This document shows, in pieces, positions 17,567-25,593 of a DNA stretch of 64,000 bases. The stretch is from Roseiarcus fermentans (lineage in GTDB: Bacteria > Pseudomonadota > Alphaproteobacteria > Rhizobiales > Beijerinckiaceae), in NCBI RefSeq assembly GCF_003315135.1, contig NZ_QNRK01000014.1, positions 94,950-158,949 on the forward strand, in the 5' to 3' direction. Numbering within the stretch: position 1 is the stretch's first letter; each line of letters begins with the position of its first letter. The notes under the pieces are model-generated. The model did not search any database. It worked only from the letters and a program-made list of their open reading frames with translations, and was not told where the DNA came from. Made by a program: the position numbers and the translations under genes.

Positions 17567-18120
17567 TCGAACCGTCCCGTCGCTACGCGGGTGAGGGGGG
17601 CGCCCGACACCGCGCCGATGAGCGAGGCGAGCTTCTGCGCCGGGGGGGTGGCGAGCGCCGCGAGCGGCCCGAGCAGCGCGGTGGCCTCGCGCACGAGATC
17701 GAGCTCCTCGTTGTCGATGGCGTTGCGCAGCGCGACGACCGCCGCGGTGTCGCCCTCGATCGCCAGATCGCGCGAGAAAAACAGAGCGTCGCCGTCATAG
17801 GCGCCGTGCACGAGCCCGATCAGCGCCGCCAGCGGCCCGGCGATTCGCGCGTCCCAGCCGACCTCCTCGTCCCGGCGATGGGCGCTGAACTGCGGCCGCT
17901 CGGGGCGGGGCCGCATGACGAAAACGCAGGGCAGATCGGTCGGGTCGATCAGGAAGACCTTGTCCGCCTGATCGCCGAGCCGGGAAAACAGCGCCGGATG
18001 GCGCTTTCCGAGCCGGTCGGTCAGCCGCTGGCCGGCGAGCGACAGGGGCCAGAGCGGCGCGAATCGCAGCGCGAGCGCGCCGACCGCGGGGAATTGGGGG
18101 ATGCTTCGGGCTTCAAACAT
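17563..18120 (-). CDS. ubiT: ubiquinone accessory lipid-carrier protein UbiT (SCP2 domain)
   Basis: 185 residues with a central SCP2-type sterol-carrier fold (GPLAALIGLVHGAYDGDALF, LAIEGDTAAVVALRNAID). UbiT binds prenylated intermediates and assists the oxygen-independent pathway, in the role UbiJ plays aerobically. First gene of the ubiTUV unit, divergent from ubiD with an FNR-like site in the shared 82-base intergenic region. Confidence 0.88.
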   Translation of the reverse strand: MFEARSIPQFPAVGALALRFAPLWPLSLAGQRLTDRLGKRHPALFSRLGDQADKVFLIDPTDLPCVFVMRPRPERPQFSAHRRDEEVGWDARIAGPLAALIGLVHGAYDGDALFFSRDLAIEGDTAAVVALRNAIDNEELDLVREATALLGPLAALATPPAQKLASLIGAVSGAPLTRVATGRFE

Positions 18121-18155
18121 GGGCGACCATTAGTCAGATGATAGAGACGTGCGCT

Positions 18156-18169
18156 TTGATCTGTGTCAA
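18156..18169. promoter_or_regulatory. FNR/FixK-like box between ubiT and ubiD
   Basis: TTGAT-CTGT-GTCAA matches the FNR/FixK consensus TTGAT-N4-ATCAA at nine of ten positions. It lies midway between the divergent ubiT start (18120) and ubiD start (18203), the right place to control both. Anaerobic control of ubiTUV by FNR-family regulators is known in other proteobacteria; the regulator here is inferred. Confidence 0.7.
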
Positions 18170-18202
18170 TGCGGATTGACAGAGCATACGGGAGGAGGCG
18201 GG

Positions 18203-19711
18203 ATGTCGTTCCGTGACCTTCCGCCTTTCCACGATCTCCGGGCCTTCGTTCGGTTTCTCACGGAGCGCCGGCTTCTCGTTCGCATCCGCGAACCGATCGG
18301 TCTCGTCCACGAACTCACCGAGGTCCATCGACGGGTGATCGCGGCCGGCGGTCCGGCGCTGATGTTCGACAACGCCGAGGGCGCGACGATGCCGGTGCTC
18401 GCCAACCTGTTCGGCACCGCCGAGCGGGTCGCGGCCGGCTTCGGCGTCGCCCCGTCGAGGATCGTCGAACTCGGCGAGATGCTGGCCGCGTTGCGCGAGC
18501 CGCAGCCCTTCGACGGCCTTCAGGATGCGCTGAGCCGCTGGCCGATGGTTCGCGCGGCCCTCTCGACCCGGCCGAGTCTGGTGTCGAGGCCCGACTGCCA
18601 GGCCGAGCGGCGGCTCGGGCGCGACGTCGACCTCGGCCGCCTGCCGATCCAGACCTGCTGGCCGGGCGAGCCCGCGCCGCTGATCACCTGGGGGCTGGTC
18701 ATCACCCGGCCGCCCGACACCGAGGCCGACGACACGGCGCACATGAACATCGGCGTCTACCGGATGCAGGTGCTGGACAAGGACCGCGTCGTGATGCGCT
18801 GGCTCGCCCATCGCGGCGGCGCGGCGCACCATCGGGCGTGGGCCGCGCGGGGCCAGGATACGCCGGTCGCGGTCGCGATCGGCTGCGATCCGGCGACGAT
18901 TCTCTCCGCCGTCCTGCCGTTGCCGGAGACGGTGTCGGAACTGCGCTTCTCCGGGGTCATCCGCGGCGAAAGGCCGCGGATCGCGCCGGCGCTGACCGTG
19001 CCGTTGATGGCGCCGGCCGACGCCGAGATCGTGCTCGAGGGGCATGTCTCGGCGACCGAGACGGCGCCGGAGGGGCCGTACGGCGACCACACCGGCTACT
19101 ACAACAGCGTCGAGTCGTTTCCGGTGATGCGAATCACCGCCATCACGTCGCGGCGCGATCCGATCTACCTCACCACCTTCACCGGACGGCCGCCGGACGA
19201 ACCCTCGGTGATCGGCGCGGTCCTCAACGATCTCGCGCTGCCGACCATGCGCCGGCAGATGCCGGAGATCGTCGATTGCTGGCTGCCGCCCGAGGCCTGC
19301 TCCTACCGCATGGCGATCATCTCGATCCGGAAATCCTATCCGGGGCAGGCGCGCCGGGTGATGATGGGCCTCTGGGGCATGCTGCCGCAGTTCAACTACA
19401 CCAAGACGATCATCGTCGTCGACGACGACATCGACGTGCGCAGCTGGACCGACGTCGCGTGGGCGCTCGCGACCCGCATGGACGCTTCCCGCGACACCGT
19501 CGTCGTCTCGAACACGCCGATCGACTACCTCGATTTCGCGTCCCCCGACTCCGGGCTCGGCGGCAAGCTCGGCCTCGACGCGACGAAGAAGATCGGGACC
19601 GAGACCACGCGCGAATGGGGCCGCACGCTCGCCATGTCGCCGGAGGTCGGAAAGCGCGTCGACGCGATGTGGCCGAAGCTCTTGCGCACGATCGGCGGCG
19701 GGCCGGGGTGA
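18203..19711 (+). CDS. ubiD: UbiD-family decarboxylase (prenylated-FMN dependent)
   Basis: 502 residues. In ubiquinone synthesis UbiD removes the carboxyl group of 3-polyprenyl-4-hydroxybenzoate using prenyl-FMN made by UbiX. Motifs: LITWGLVITRPPDTEADDTA, EIVLEGHVSATETAPEGPYG, DHTGYYN, and KLGLDATKKIGTE at the C-terminus. ATG at 18203 follows GGAGGAGG. Location opposite ubiTUV supports a ubiquinone role rather than catabolism of another aromatic acid. ubiX is not in the window. Confidence 0.9.
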   Translation: MSFRDLPPFHDLRAFVRFLTERRLLVRIREPIGLVHELTEVHRRVIAAGGPALMFDNAEGATMPVLANLFGTAERVAAGFGVAPSRIVELGEMLAALREPQPFDGLQDALSRWPMVRAALSTRPSLVSRPDCQAERRLGRDVDLGRLPIQTCWPGEPAPLITWGLVITRPPDTEADDTAHMNIGVYRMQVLDKDRVVMRWLAHRGGAAHHRAWAARGQDTPVAVAIGCDPATILSAVLPLPETVSELRFSGVIRGERPRIAPALTVPLMAPADAEIVLEGHVSATETAPEGPYGDHTGYYNSVESFPVMRITAITSRRDPIYLTTFTGRPPDEPSVIGAVLNDLALPTMRRQMPEIVDCWLPPEACSYRMAIISIRKSYPGQARRVMMGLWGMLPQFNYTKTIIVVDDDIDVRSWTDVAWALATRMDASRDTVVVSNTPIDYLDFASPDSGLGGKLGLDATKKIGTETTREWGRTLAMSPEVGKRVDAMWPKLLRTIGGGPG

Positions 19712-19737
19712 CGCCGCGGACCCTCACCCTGCCGCGT

Positions 19738-19802
19738 CGCGGCTGTCCCTCTCCACCTTCCCCCTCGAGGGGGAAGGTGGCGCAAAGCGCCGGATGAGGG
19801 TG
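19738..19802. repeat. palindromic repeat, family B
   Basis: CACCTTCCCCCTCGAGGGGG and AAGGTGGCGC form a long hairpin, followed by CAAAGCGCCGGATGAGGG. Lies between ubiD and the hydrolase gene. Confidence 0.75.
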
Positions 19803-19887
19803 CGCCGCCGCGACGATTGAAGGCGCGCACGCGGCGGCCGGGGTGGTAAACTGCGGCGCGATCCTCGGAAGGGAAGGGAAGGCGCCG

Positions 19888-20421
19888 ATGGCGATCATCA
19901 CCGCTCAGGACACGACGCTTCTGATCGTCGATTTCCAGGTCCGGCTCATGCCGGCGATCGACGAAGGGGCCGCCGCGATCGCCAACGCCCGGCGCCTCGT
20001 CGACGCGGCGACCCTGTTCCGCGTGTCGACCCTGTTCACCGAGCAGAACCCGAAAGGTCTGGGGCCGACCGTGCCGGAGCTCGCGCCCGACGAATCGCGC
20101 GTCTTTCGCAAGACGACGTTCGACGCGGGACGGACGCCGGGTTTCGAGCACAGGCTCGGCGAAGACAACGCCGTGGTGATCGCCGGATGCGAGGCGCACG
20201 TCTGCGTGCTCCAGACCGCGCTCGGACTGGCCGAGAAGGGCCGGCGCGTGTTCGTCGTCCGCGACGCGGTCGGCTCGCGCCGGCCGGAGAGCAAGGAGGC
20301 GGGCCTTCTGCGGATGGCGCGCAACGGCGTCGAGATCGTCACCACCGAGATGGTGGTGTTCGAATGGCTCGGCGACGCCGCCAACCCGCGCTTCAAGGAC
20401 GCGGTCGCCTTGATCAAGTGA
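19888..20421 (+). CDS. isochorismatase-like cysteine hydrolase
   Basis: 177 residues of the isochorismatase/nicotinamidase superfamily. The catalytic triad is visible: D15 (LLIVDFQVRLMP), K75 (RKTTFDA) and C106 (GCEAHVCVLQTA). It is the short YcaC/PncA-like form with no partner domain; the substrate (an amide or vinyl ether) is not clear. ATG at 19888 follows GGAAGGGAAGG; an upstream in-frame GTG is less likely. It converges with the PEP-CTERM gene and overlaps it by eight bases. Confidence 0.83.
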   Translation: MAIITAQDTTLLIVDFQVRLMPAIDEGAAAIANARRLVDAATLFRVSTLFTEQNPKGLGPTVPELAPDESRVFRKTTFDAGRTPGFEHRLGEDNAVVIAGCEAHVCVLQTALGLAEKGRRVFVVRDAVGSRRPESKEAGLLRMARNGVEIVTTEMVVFEWLGDAANPRFKDAVALIK

Positions 20422-21448
20422 GGCGGAGGGTCCCCGGCAAGGCGTTCGGGCGGACGCGGTCCGGGTCACGGGGCCGGCGCCGACCGACGAAGACCGCGCC
20501 GGCGAGGCCCGCGATCAGCATCGCCCAGGTGGAAGGCTCCGGAACGCCTGTCGGGGGGAGGACTCCGGCGAACGGCCAGTCGTGCAGTTCGCCGCTTCCG
20601 TTGAAGCTGTAGGCGTAGAGGAAACCGTCGATGGAGACCGAGTTCGACACTGCGGCTCGACCGGCGAGAAATGCGCCGGACCAGTCTCTGTCCATGGACA
20701 GCGATCCAGCGTCCTCGAAGTTCCAGATGACGTGTTGGGCGACGGTCTTCTGCGACGAGACGGACCCTCCGTAGGTGAAATTCGCCTGGGGGGTGAAGCC
20801 GAAGCCGGACGACCCCGTGACGTTGATGACGACGGTGCTTGCCGACCCGACGTCGACACCGATCGTCGCGGCGGTCTGGAGGGTCGAGGCCGAGACGCTG
20901 AACACGGCGATTCCGTCGTTGTAAACGTGATTGGCGTCGAAATAGTACTGGTTCGTGTCGGTCGGGTTGACGTTGTTCGCAGCAAGACCAGACAGGGTGG
21001 ACTCCAGCGCGTTCAGCGGGACCGTGAAATCGGACATGACGAAAGCCGGCTCGTTCTGCTTCGCCGACCCGCCCCCGTTGAAAATGAAGCTTGCCGCGTT
21101 CGTGCCGGTGGTGTTGAGGCTGCCGCCATTGTTGATCTTGCATCCGTTGCACCCGGCGGTCGTATCGACGGCGTTGACGGCCTGGAAATCCGAACCGGGC
21201 GGCGCGTCGCCGCCGTAGCCTTGCGTATAGAACTGGGCGCCGCCGGTGATCGTGCCGGCGACCGAGCGGCCCTGGACGTCGTGCCCGCTGGTGAACGTCG
21301 TGGTGAAGACGTCGTTGAACTGCTCGAGAATGTCCTGAGCCGTCAGCGTTTCTGCGGAGGCCGGAACGGCGGCGGCGCTCGCCGCCGAGGCGAGCGCCAA
21401 GGTCGGCGCAACCCGCAGGAAGCGCGCGAAACGCCGGTTGGCTTTCAT
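20414..21448 (-). CDS. choice-of-anchor A family PEP-CTERM protein
   Basis: 344 residues: signal peptide to about residue 33 (VPASA-ET), a domain starting LEQFNDVFTTTFTSGHDVQG with RSVAGTITGGAQF that fits the choice-of-anchor A family, and a C-terminal sorting signal PEPSTWAMLIAGLAGAVFVG followed by RRRPR. Exported and anchored or released by exosortase. Start set at the ATG at 21448 rather than the adjacent upstream TTG. Second PEP-CTERM protein in the window. Confidence 0.85.
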   Translation of the reverse strand: MKANRRFARFLRVAPTLALASAASAAAVPASAETLTAQDILEQFNDVFTTTFTSGHDVQGRSVAGTITGGAQFYTQGYGGDAPPGSDFQAVNAVDTTAGCNGCKINNGGSLNTTGTNAASFIFNGGGSAKQNEPAFVMSDFTVPLNALESTLSGLAANNVNPTDTNQYYFDANHVYNDGIAVFSVSASTLQTAATIGVDVGSASTVVINVTGSSGFGFTPQANFTYGGSVSSQKTVAQHVIWNFEDAGSLSMDRDWSGAFLAGRAAVSNSVSIDGFLYAYSFNGSGELHDWPFAGVLPPTGVPEPSTWAMLIAGLAGAVFVGRRRPRDPDRVRPNALPGTLRLT

Positions 21449-21627
21449 CAAAATCCCCTGGTTATTGTTCGGCTTCCGATAAACGAGGGGATGGTGGCAA
21501 AATTAACCAAACGGCAGTCAACGGCTGCGCCAAAAAAAGACGCGTCGAGCGGGCGCGCCCTGCGGCGGCGTGGGGTCGCCGCGCGCCAGTCGTCCTGTGC
21601 GGACCGCGTCCGGCCGACTGCCGGGGC

Positions 21628-21966
21628 TTATTTGGCTGAAAACAGTGTCATCAGCACCTTGCCCTTGTCGCCGATCAGGCACACGAGGGTGCGCGGCTTT
21701 TCCTTGGCGCCCTGCTCCACGTAGGCGTCGCCGACCACGACGGTGCGGACCGGGACGCCCTCGATGGCGGTGTCGGCGTCGATGATCTTGGCGCTGTCGA
21801 GGTCGATCGTGACGTCCTTCACGTTGGGAATCTTCTGTTTGAGCGCCAGCAGCCCGCTCGCCTTGCAGGCGTCGGCTTCCGGCGACACGGACGCGGCAGG
21901 GGCGGGACCGGCGGCGAGCGCCGCCGCGAGAGCGAGGAGGGGGAGCTTCAAGGGCGCGATCTCCAT
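21628..21966 (-). CDS. small exported hypothetical protein
   Basis: 112 residues with a clear signal peptide (MEIAPLKLPLLALAAALAAG, cut after APA). The mature part of about 90 residues is a compact alpha/beta protein with two cysteines (DACKASG and TLVCLIGD) that could form a disulfide. No family recognised. Its start lies 90 bases from the convergent-side end of the amylase gene on the same strand; probably its own unit. Confidence 0.6.
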   Translation of the reverse strand: MEIAPLKLPLLALAAALAAGPAPAASVSPEADACKASGLLALKQKIPNVKDVTIDLDSAKIIDADTAIEGVPVRTVVVGDAYVEQGAKEKPRTLVCLIGDKGKVLMTLFSAK

Positions 21967-22055
21967 GGTTCCGGGGTCGGGAGCGCGATCCATGCGCCCC
22001 GCCGCACAAACGATGGATTTCGCCCGCTGTTCCCGAGGAACGCGGTCGCGCGCCG

Positions 22056-23378
22056 CTACAGCGGCTCGGCCGGCGACAGGATCGCCCACGCCCCTTCGCC
22101 CAGGGCCACCCGCGCCTCGCCCGCGCCCGTCTTCAGGCGCGCGTCGCGTCCCGCGAGGACCGAGCGCATGCCCGGCGCCGGCAGGTCTGTCCCTTCCCCG
22201 AGATTGAGGGCGATCATGAGCCGGTTCTCGCCCTCGAACGCCTCGTAGACGAAGCGCTGGTAGGCGAGGTGGACGACGCGGGTCTTCGCCCGGTGCAGCC
22301 ACGGGTGACGGCGGCGGAGCCCGATCAGCTCCTGGTGGCGGCGGAAGACGGGCAGGCCGAGCGCGGAGAGCGCCTCCGGCCGGTCCGGGAAAGCGGGGCG
22401 GACGGCGTCGTCGCCGCCGAGCCGGTCCTCCTTGACGCCTCGAAACGCCTGTTCGTCGCCGGCGTAGATCGAAGGCGTTCCGCCGCACGTCATCAGGATG
22501 GCGAGCGCGCATTCGATGCCGCGCGGGTCGCTGAGCCGGCTCGCGAGCCGGGTCACGTCGTGGTTGCCGACGAAGGTCTGGGGGACGAATGCGTCGAGCA
22601 GGCCGTTGTGGCGGTCGAGCGCCCAGGCGAGCTCGTGGACGTTGCGGTCGTTGAGCGCGCTCCAGATCGCCTTCCACAATTCGTATTGCGTCACCGAATC
22701 GACGCCGCTCGCCGTCACGAAGCCGGCATAGTCGCCGTGGATGACCTCGGCGAACAGGTAGGCGTCGGGATGCCTTGCCCGCACCCGCGGCAGGACGCGC
22801 GCCCAGAAGCGCGCCGGAACGGCGTAGGCTGCGTCCAGCCGCCAGCCGCCGATGCCGCGATCGAGCCAGTGAATCATGACCGCGGCGACCAGGTCTTCGA
22901 CCTCGGGCCTGTCGTGATCGAGGACGACCAGCTCGGAATGGCCCTCGAAGGTCGCGGCTTCCGGCTCCCCGGAGGCCCACGAGAGGCGGAACAGCGCGGC
23001 GCCCGGGGCCGACGGTCCTCGCGCCAGCGCCTCCTGAAAGGCCGGATGGCGGCGCGAAACGTGGTTGAACACGCCGTCGAGCGCGACCTTCAGGCCGCGG
23101 CTCCCGGCGGCCCGGATCAGCGCGTCGAAATCGGCCTCGTCGCCGAGGCGCGGATCGATGCGGAAATGATCGATCGTATCGTAGCCGTGGCTCGCGGACG
23201 CGAAGATCGGTCCGAGCAGCAGCGCCGAAGCGCCGAGTTCGACGGCGTAGTCGAGCCAGTCGATCAGCCGCGGCAGCCGATGCGCCAGCGGCGCCGGGCG
23301 CTCGGGCCTGATGTCCGCGCCGACAAATCCGAGCGGATAGACCTGCCAGACAATCGCGTGCTCGACCCAGCTCGTCAT
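22056..23378 (-). CDS. alpha-amylase family (GH13) protein
   Basis: 440 residues with a GH13 barrel. Conserved region I is LKVALDGVFNHVSRRH; nucleophile D182 in GGWRLDAAYAV; acid/base E211 in YLFAEVIHGDY; stabiliser D274 in FVGNHDVTRLAS. No signal peptide, so intracellular. It may act on maltodextrin, glycogen pieces or trehalose-type sugars. The ATG overlaps the stop of the tetR gene upstream (ATGA), so regulator and enzyme are one operon. Confidence 0.86.
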   Translation of the reverse strand: MTSWVEHAIVWQVYPLGFVGADIRPERPAPLAHRLPRLIDWLDYAVELGASALLLGPIFASASHGYDTIDHFRIDPRLGDEADFDALIRAAGSRGLKVALDGVFNHVSRRHPAFQEALARGPSAPGAALFRLSWASGEPEAATFEGHSELVVLDHDRPEVEDLVAAVMIHWLDRGIGGWRLDAAYAVPARFWARVLPRVRARHPDAYLFAEVIHGDYAGFVTASGVDSVTQYELWKAIWSALNDRNVHELAWALDRHNGLLDAFVPQTFVGNHDVTRLASRLSDPRGIECALAILMTCGGTPSIYAGDEQAFRGVKEDRLGGDDAVRPAFPDRPEALSALGLPVFRRHQELIGLRRRHPWLHRAKTRVVHLAYQRFVYEAFEGENRLMIALNLGEGTDLPAPGMRSVLAGRDARLKTGAGEARVALGEGAWAILSPAEPL

Positions 23379-24016
23379 GATCCTGCCTCTTCTATACCGA
23401 TTGGTAAGGTCATCTGGCGCTTGCCTTGCGCTGGCCGCGCCAGGACGCCGTAGAGAAAGCCGTCGGCGGTCTGGCGCGCGTGCTTGGGCGTGAGCGCGGC
23501 GACATTGTTCAGCGCGAGACCGATGTGGTTGTTGATCAGGCCGAGGAAGGCTGCGGCCAGCGCGCGCTCCCGCCCGGCCAGCGCCGGGTCGCACTCGGCG
23601 GCGTCGCGGAAGACCCTTTCGACCGCGGCGAAATGGCGCTCGTGGAAGCCGCGCGCGATCTCGTAGGCCTCGCTGCGGATCGGCGCGAACCAGAGCGTGA
23701 GGTAAAGCCGGTAGAAGCTGCGCTCTCCGTCGGCGTAGGCGAAGGTGGCCTCGGCGATCGCCGCCAGGGCCGCGCCGAGGTCCCGGCGCAGCGCGCCCGC
23801 GTCGGCGAGCGCATCCGCGAGGGCGGCGAGGCGCGTCTCCATCAGCGTCCGGAGCAGGCCGCGCTTGGCGCCGAAATGATGGTACAGCGTCGGCTTGGTG
23901 ACGCCAGCCGCGACGCAGATCTGCTGCACGCCGACGCCGTCGTAGCCGTAGGCGGTGAACAGGTCGAGCGCGCGGTCGAGAAGCGCCGCGCGCGTGTCGT
24001 CCGGGGGGGCGGGCAT
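23375..24016 (-). CDS. TetR-family repressor of the amylase operon
   Basis: 213 residues. N-terminal TetR helix-turn-helix at about residues 10-55: ALLDRALDLFTAYGYDGVGV and AAGVTKPTLYHHFGAKRGLL. The C-terminal ligand domain is unassigned. A perfect 16-base palindrome lies just ahead of its start and an imperfect copy sits in its own 3' end ahead of the amylase start, suggesting autoregulation plus control of the amylase. Confidence 0.88.
   Translation of the reverse strand: MPAPPDDTRAALLDRALDLFTAYGYDGVGVQQICVAAGVTKPTLYHHFGAKRGLLRTLMETRLAALADALADAGALRRDLGAALAAIAEATFAYADGERSFYRLYLTLWFAPIRSEAYEIARGFHERHFAAVERVFRDAAECDPALAGRERALAAAFLGLINNHIGLALNNVAALTPKHARQTADGFLYGVLARPAQGKRQMTLPIGIEEAGS
23393..23408. 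promoter_or_regulatory. second TetR-type operator half-matching the upstream palindrome
   Basis: TATACCGATTGGTAAG lies inside the tetR 3' end, 15 bases ahead of the amylase start. Eleven or more positions match the perfect palindrome at 24027-24042. Confidence 0.5.
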
Positions 24017-24026
24017 GTCTATGGGT

Positions 24027-24042
24027 TATACCGATCGGTATA
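24027..24042. promoter_or_regulatory. palindromic operator upstream of tetR
   Basis: TATACCGATCGGTATA is a perfect 16-base palindrome 11 bases ahead of the tetR start codon, the classic place for an autorepressor site. The remainder of the gap to 24207 shows nothing else. Confidence 0.7.
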
Positions 24043-24207
24043 TTCGGTCAAGCCGTCTCCGTCCCGAGAGGCTTCCCGCCGGCGACAGGGCGATCGCTTC
24101 AACGTCCGCCCCGCGCCCCCGTCGCCGGAGAAGGCGCTTCAAGCGTTTGCCCTGGCGCAGCTCCCGGCGCCCTTGACCCGGCGCCGTCGCACGGCGACTC
24201 TCGGCGC

Positions 24208-24939
24208 ATGATCGCGCTCTTCACCGATTTCGGGCTCGAGGGCCCGTACACAGGCCAGATGAAGGCCGTGCTGTGCCGCATGGCGCCGGGCGTTCCGGTC
24301 GTCGACCTCGTCGCCGACGCGCCTGCCGGAGACCCGAAGCGGTCGGCCTATCTGCTCGCCGCCTGCGCGGCGTGGTTTCCCATCGGCACGGTCTTCCTGT
24401 GCGTGGTCGATCCCGGCGTCGGCGGCGCGCGGCCGGCGGTGATCGTCGAGGCGGACGGACGGGCGTTCGTCGGACCGGGCGCCGGCCTGTTCGAACTCGT
24501 GCAGCGCAGGGCGCAGGCGGCCCGATGTCTCGAGATCGGGTGGCGGCCGGTCGCGCTGTCGGCGAGCTTCCACGGCCGCGACCTGTTCGCGCCGGTCGCC
24601 GCCATGATCGCGCGCGGCGACGCGCCGCCGGGACGGCCGATCGACGATCGTCTCGTTGGCCGCCCCGACTGGCCCGACGACCTCGCCGAGGTCGTCTACA
24701 TCGACCATTACGGCAACGCCATGACCGGGATGCGAGCCGCCGGGCTCGCCGGGGACGCGAAACTGGTCGTGGGCGGGCGCGCGCTGGACCGGGCGCGCAC
24801 CTTCGGCGACCGGCCCGCGGGCGAGGCCTTCTGGTACGAGAACTCCAGCGGCCTCGCCGAGATCGCCGTCAACCTCGGCCGCGCCGACCGCGCTCTGGGG
24901 CTGACGATCGGCGCGCCGGTCCGGATCGCGGCGTCCTAA
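24208..24939 (+). CDS. SAM hydroxide adenosyltransferase (SAM hydrolase, DUF62)
   Basis: 243 residues. Family enzymes split S-adenosylmethionine to adenosine and methionine. Signatures: IALFTDFGLEGPY at the start, VDPGVGG, SFHGRDLFAPVAA, EVVYIDHYGNAMTG and FWYENSSGLAEIAVN. The Asp-Arg-His set expected for the hydrolase (not halogenase) appears present. It converges with the GNAT gene by four bases. Confidence 0.86.
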   Translation: MIALFTDFGLEGPYTGQMKAVLCRMAPGVPVVDLVADAPAGDPKRSAYLLAACAAWFPIGTVFLCVVDPGVGGARPAVIVEADGRAFVGPGAGLFELVQRRAQAARCLEIGWRPVALSASFHGRDLFAPVAAMIARGDAPPGRPIDDRLVGRPDWPDDLAEVVYIDHYGNAMTGMRAAGLAGDAKLVVGGRALDRARTFGDRPAGEAFWYENSSGLAEIAVNLGRADRALGLTIGAPVRIAAS

Positions 24940-25481
24940 TCCCGCGCCTCGCCGAGCGCCCGCTCGTGGTAGCGGACGGCCTTGCCGTTCGTCAGCCGCG
25001 CCGAACCGACCACGACAAAACCCATGGCGGCGTGGAAGGCGTCGGAGGCGGGGTTGGGCGGGTCGGCGTTGACCTCGGCGACGATCCTTTCGTGGCCGGC
25101 GGCGCGCGCGCGGCGGAACAGGGCCTGATAGAGCGTACGGGCCAATCCGCGGCCGCGCGCGTGCGGCGCCACCGCCACGCGATCGACGTAGACGAAGCGC
25201 TCGAAACGCGCCCGGAACCAGAGGAAGTTCGGGCTGTCGTAGCCGGCGTCCTGGTCGAGCGCGATCAGGAAGGCGTCGCAATCGCCCGCGCGAAGGGTCA
25301 GGAACGCGCTCGCCATCAGGCCGGTCAGCGCGTCCGCCGACAGCCGGCTCAGCGCTTCCGCGTGGGCGTTGTTGAGGGCGAGCAACGCCGAGCTCGCGCG
25401 CGACGCGTCGCGCCTGTCGACCTCGCGCACGTCCGTGTCGTCCCCGTTCACTGGAAACCCCCTTGGGTCGCGCGTTCCCAT
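24936..25481 (-). CDS. GNAT-family N-acetyltransferase
   Basis: 181 residues. The acetyl-CoA loop is VAVAPHARGRGLARTLYQAL and a C-terminal beta bulge AFHAAMGFVVVGSARLTNGK follows. Substrate unknown. The start could be the ATG at 25481 or a GTG about 12 codons on. Convergent with the SAM hydrolase gene. Confidence 0.82.
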   Translation of the reverse strand: MGTRDPRGFPVNGDDTDVREVDRRDASRASSALLALNNAHAEALSRLSADALTGLMASAFLTLRAGDCDAFLIALDQDAGYDSPNFLWFRARFERFVYVDRVAVAPHARGRGLARTLYQALFRRARAAGHERIVAEVNADPPNPASDAFHAAMGFVVVGSARLTNGKAVRYHERALGEARD

Positions 25482-25593
25482 GGGCGCCGGACGCCGGGTT
25501 CGTCAACCCGGCGTCCGGGACGAGGGGTTTCGCTCCGCCGGACCGGCCCTATATCCGGGGACCCGCGCTGCCGCGCCCCGCCCGGAGATTGAT

